DNA from: Wenzhouxiangella sp. XN79A
Lineage (GTDB): Bacteria > Pseudomonadota > Gammaproteobacteria > Xanthomonadales > Wenzhouxiangellaceae
DNA length: 64,000 nt
Assembly (NCBI RefSeq): GCF_012272825.1
Contig: NZ_JAAWWS010000131.1
Location: 124,001-188,000 of the forward strand
Direction of reading: 5' to 3'
Every line of letters begins with the position of its first letter. Position 1 is the first letter of the stretch. The notes beneath the pieces were generated by a model. The model was not told the origin of the DNA and did not search any database. It saw nothing but the letters and a program-made list of their open reading frames with translations. A program made the position numbers and the translations under genes. Below are positions 62,162 to 64,000 of this stretch, one piece after another.

Positions 62162-62860
62162 TTAGCGTGCTGCTCCGCTCCGGAGCGGTTCGGACAAGAA
62201 CCGCGCCGGCGGTGCGAAGTATAGCGGCTCGTCGGACGGGACGCGACCGGAAGCCGGCAGATCGCGACGCTCGAACGACCATCCGGTCAGGGCGGCGCGG
62301 ATGCGATAAGGCGGCAGGCGCGCCTCGATGCGGGCCGGCATCAGCACCGTGTAGCCGGGCGGCACCGAGAAGCGGCGAAAATCCAGCGACCAGTCATCGA
62401 CGGCCAGCGCTTCGAGCGTACCGTCGGGCGCGAAGGCCAGCCGAGCACGCTCGGGCGCCGGCATCCCGACCAGCCAACGAGTCATCCAGCGCACCGGAAT
62501 CGGCCAGCCGGTCGCCTCCCGGACCAGCCGATCCGGGTCGGGATCGAGGCGAGGCTCGAGGTCGGTGCCGGTCAGGCGCGCGCCATCAGGGCCGAATTCG
62601 AGCCGCCACTGCTGGCCGCCGGCCAGCGTGCGCAAGTGGACCCGGTGGGTCTGGCCATCGGCGGCCCAGTCGAACGCCAGGCTGCCGCCGCGCTCTCCGT
62701 CGGACAGGCCGAGCCGGCCGCTGACCGACCACTCCGGATGCGCTGCGAGCCAGTCGGCGCGATCGGCCAGCCAGGCGCCCTGCTCCCGCACCTCGCGGGT
62801 GGGACCGCAGCCGGTCAGGGCCAGCCCGGCCAGCGCCATCGCCCATAGCGTCCGGCGCAT
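62162..62860 (-). CDS. lolB: Outer-membrane lipoprotein receptor LolB
   Basis: LolB accepts lipoproteins from LolA and inserts them in the outer membrane. The 232-residue protein has a lipoprotein signal with lipobox LALTGC (C18). The family core is present: [22 protein letters not shown], then [32 protein letters not shown], and [11 protein letters not shown]. It is somewhat longer than the E. coli protein (207), with an extra tail. The start at 62860 overlaps the stop of the TPR gene by one base, a tight coupling. The usual next gene ispE is absent; tRNA-Gln follows four bases after the stop. Confidence 0.9.
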   Translation of the reverse strand: MRRTLWAMALAGLALTGCGPTREVREQGAWLADRADWLAAHPEWSVSGRLGLSDGERGGSLAFDWAADGQTHRVHLRTLAGGQQWRLEFGPDGARLTGTDLEPRLDPDPDRLVREATGWPIPVRWMTRWLVGMPAPERARLAFAPDGTLEALAVDDWSLDFRRFSVPPGYTVLMPARIEARLPPYRIRAALTGWSFERRDLPASGRVPSDEPLYFAPPARFLSEPLRSGAAR

Positions 62861-64000
62861 CAGGGCGCGGGCGCAACGCGATCGACGGTGGCGCGAAAGA
62901 CCGCATCGTCGGCAAACGCGGCTTCGCCGCGCTCGATCCAGTCGCGAGCCTCGTCGAAGCGCTCCAGCGTCCACAACACGTCGACCAGGTGGGCCACGAT
63001 CTCGGGGTTGAAATCGCCGTCGACGGCGCGTTCCAGGTACGGCAGCGCCTGCTCCGGCCGGTCGAGCTTGAACAGCACCCAGCCCATCGAGTCGAGAATG
63101 GCCGGGTTGTCAGGATCGAGCGCCAGCGCGCGCTCGATCAGGCGGTAGGCCTCGCGCTGCCGGTCGGTCCGGTCCGACAGCGTGTAGCCAAGCGCGTTCA
63201 GCGCCAGCGCATTGTCCGGGTCGCGCTGGATCAGCGTGCGCAGGTCCTGTTCGGCCAGGTCGAGACGATCCAGCCGCACCGCGATCATTGCGCGTCCGTA
63301 CAGCAACGCGCTGCTGCCGGGCATCTCGATCAGGGCATCGTTGTACACGCTCAGCGCTTCGTCGCCGCGCCCGGCGGCGAACAGCAGTTCGGTCTCGATC
63401 AACCAGGACTGCTCGGTCTGCCGGGGATCGGGCAGCGCGCGCACTGCGGCGAGCAACTCACGCGCCTCGTCCAGCCGACCGGACTCGCCGAGCAGCGCGG
63501 CCCGGCGCAGATCGGCGTCCGGCCGCGCCGCGCCGTGGACTCGATCGTACCAATCGATCGCTTCGGCGTCGCGACCGATCGCCTCGGCGGCCAGCGCACG
63601 CAGCCAGGCGGCCCGAGCGGGATCCCCTTCATCATCGACCTCGACCAGCGCCGCCCAGCTGGTCGCCGCGTCGTCGGCACGGTCGAGCTGCTGCTCGACA
63701 AGCGTCCGCGCGTAGAGCACCCGCAGGTTCTGCGGCAGCTCGTCGAGCACCGCCAGGGCCGCTTCGCCGTCACCGCGCGAGCGCAGCAGTTCGACTTCGG
63801 CCAGGCCCGGACCGACCGGATCGTCGGCGGCACGCCGGGCCGCGGCGTAGAAGGTCCGCGCCCGCTCGCCATCGCCGGTTTCCTCGGCCAGCCTGCCGGC
63901 CCACATCGCCACGCCCTCGGCTGGGCGCGCCTCGAAGGCCCGCGCCGCGGCGTCCAGCGCGGCGTCGATGCGGCCGAGCTGAACCTGCAGCCGGCTGCGC
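62860..64000 (-). CDS. TPR-repeat protein, 5' end outside window
   Basis: The reading frame is open to the right edge, so the N-terminus lies beyond position 64000; the first visible Met is at 63912. The visible ~379 residues are a series of tetratricopeptide-type helix pairs. Examples are WAGRLAEETGDGERARTFYA, LRVLYARTLVEQQLDRADDA, SSALLYGRAMIAVRLDRLDL and NALALNALGYTLSDRTDRQR followed by AYRLIERALALDPDNPAILD. TPR arrays mediate protein contacts. Proteins of this kind directly upstream of lolB are common in this group and are often exported, which cannot be judged without the N-terminus. It is the first visible gene of the TPR-lolB-tRNA-prs run. Confidence 0.85.
   Translation of the reverse strand, partial: RSRLQVQLGRIDAALDAAARAFEARPAEGVAMWAGRLAEETGDGERARTFYAAARRAADDPVGPGLAEVELLRSRGDGEAALAVLDELPQNLRVLYARTLVEQQLDRADDAATSWAALVEVDDEGDPARAAWLRALAAEAIGRDAEAIDWYDRVHGAARPDADLRRAALLGESGRLDEARELLAAVRALPDPRQTEQSWLIETELLFAAGRGDEALSVYNDALIEMPGSSALLYGRAMIAVRLDRLDLAEQDLRTLIQRDPDNALALNALGYTLSDRTDRQREAYRLIERALALDPDNPAILDSMGWVLFKLDRPEQALPYLERAVDGDFNPEIVAHLVDVLWTLERFDEARDWIERGEAAFADDAVFRATVDRVAPAP

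Overview
The window is very GC-rich, gene-dense bacterial chromosome. It is most likely a gammaproteobacterium of the Lysobacterales (Xanthomonadales) type, perhaps near Wenzhouxiangellaceae. The evidence is a YchF/Pth/L25 run, LolB next to tRNA-Gln and prs, a fused CysNC, a PhoP/PhoQ-like pair preceded by a PepSY protein, DUF1415 and DUF349 proteins, lysyl-endopeptidase-type secreted proteases and an IPTL-type C-terminal sorting tail. The placement is inferred from gene content and family knowledge, not from a database search. There are about 50 protein genes, two tRNAs, and no transposase, integrase, phage gene or CRISPR array.

Layout. 1-12.4 kb: a NERD protein cut by the left edge, an outer-membrane barrel, an ICMT-like methyltransferase, DUF1415, a TraB-like membrane protein, a secreted metallopeptidase-like protein, a DUF349 protein, an NhaC-type antiporter, a lytic transglycosylase, an SDR and a phosphatase-like protein. 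12.4-18.6 kb: a 271-bp inverted-repeat element, two small membrane proteins, sbcB, an AT-rich island with DnaA-box-like sites, then ychF, pth and rplY. 18.6-31.9 kb: radA, pspF, alr, cysNC-cysD-galU, a dehydrogenase, two methyltransferases, tRNA-Lys, mazG, and phoQ/phoP-like genes with a PepSY gene. 31.9-35.5 kb: a three-gene operon for a dockerin protein, a small cohesin-like protein and a cohesin-like protein with an IPTL membrane tail. 35.6-50.4 kb: an amidinotransferase-fold hydrolase, tadA, two GMC oxidoreductases each paired with a Tat/lipoprotein partner, a TIM-barrel hydrolase-like protein, guaA and guaB separated by a secreted protein, and a YfcC transporter. 50.4-60.2 kb: two lysyl-endopeptidase paralogues and a third large secreted protein sharing their C-terminal module. 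60.2-64 kb: a lipoprotein, prs, tRNA-Gln, lolB and a TPR protein cut by the right edge.

How the genes work together. Housekeeping blocks (translation, purine synthesis, recombination, cell wall) alternate with genes for the cell surface and secretion. The most unusual unit is the 31.9-35.5 kb operon. It has the parts of a calcium-dependent cohesin-dockerin pairing, with one cohesin partner apparently anchored in the membrane. A cell exporting several large proteases and a possible glycoside hydrolase could use it to hold proteins at its surface. Two normally compact clusters are broken here: prs is 43 kb from rplY-pth-ychF, and guaB is separated from guaA.
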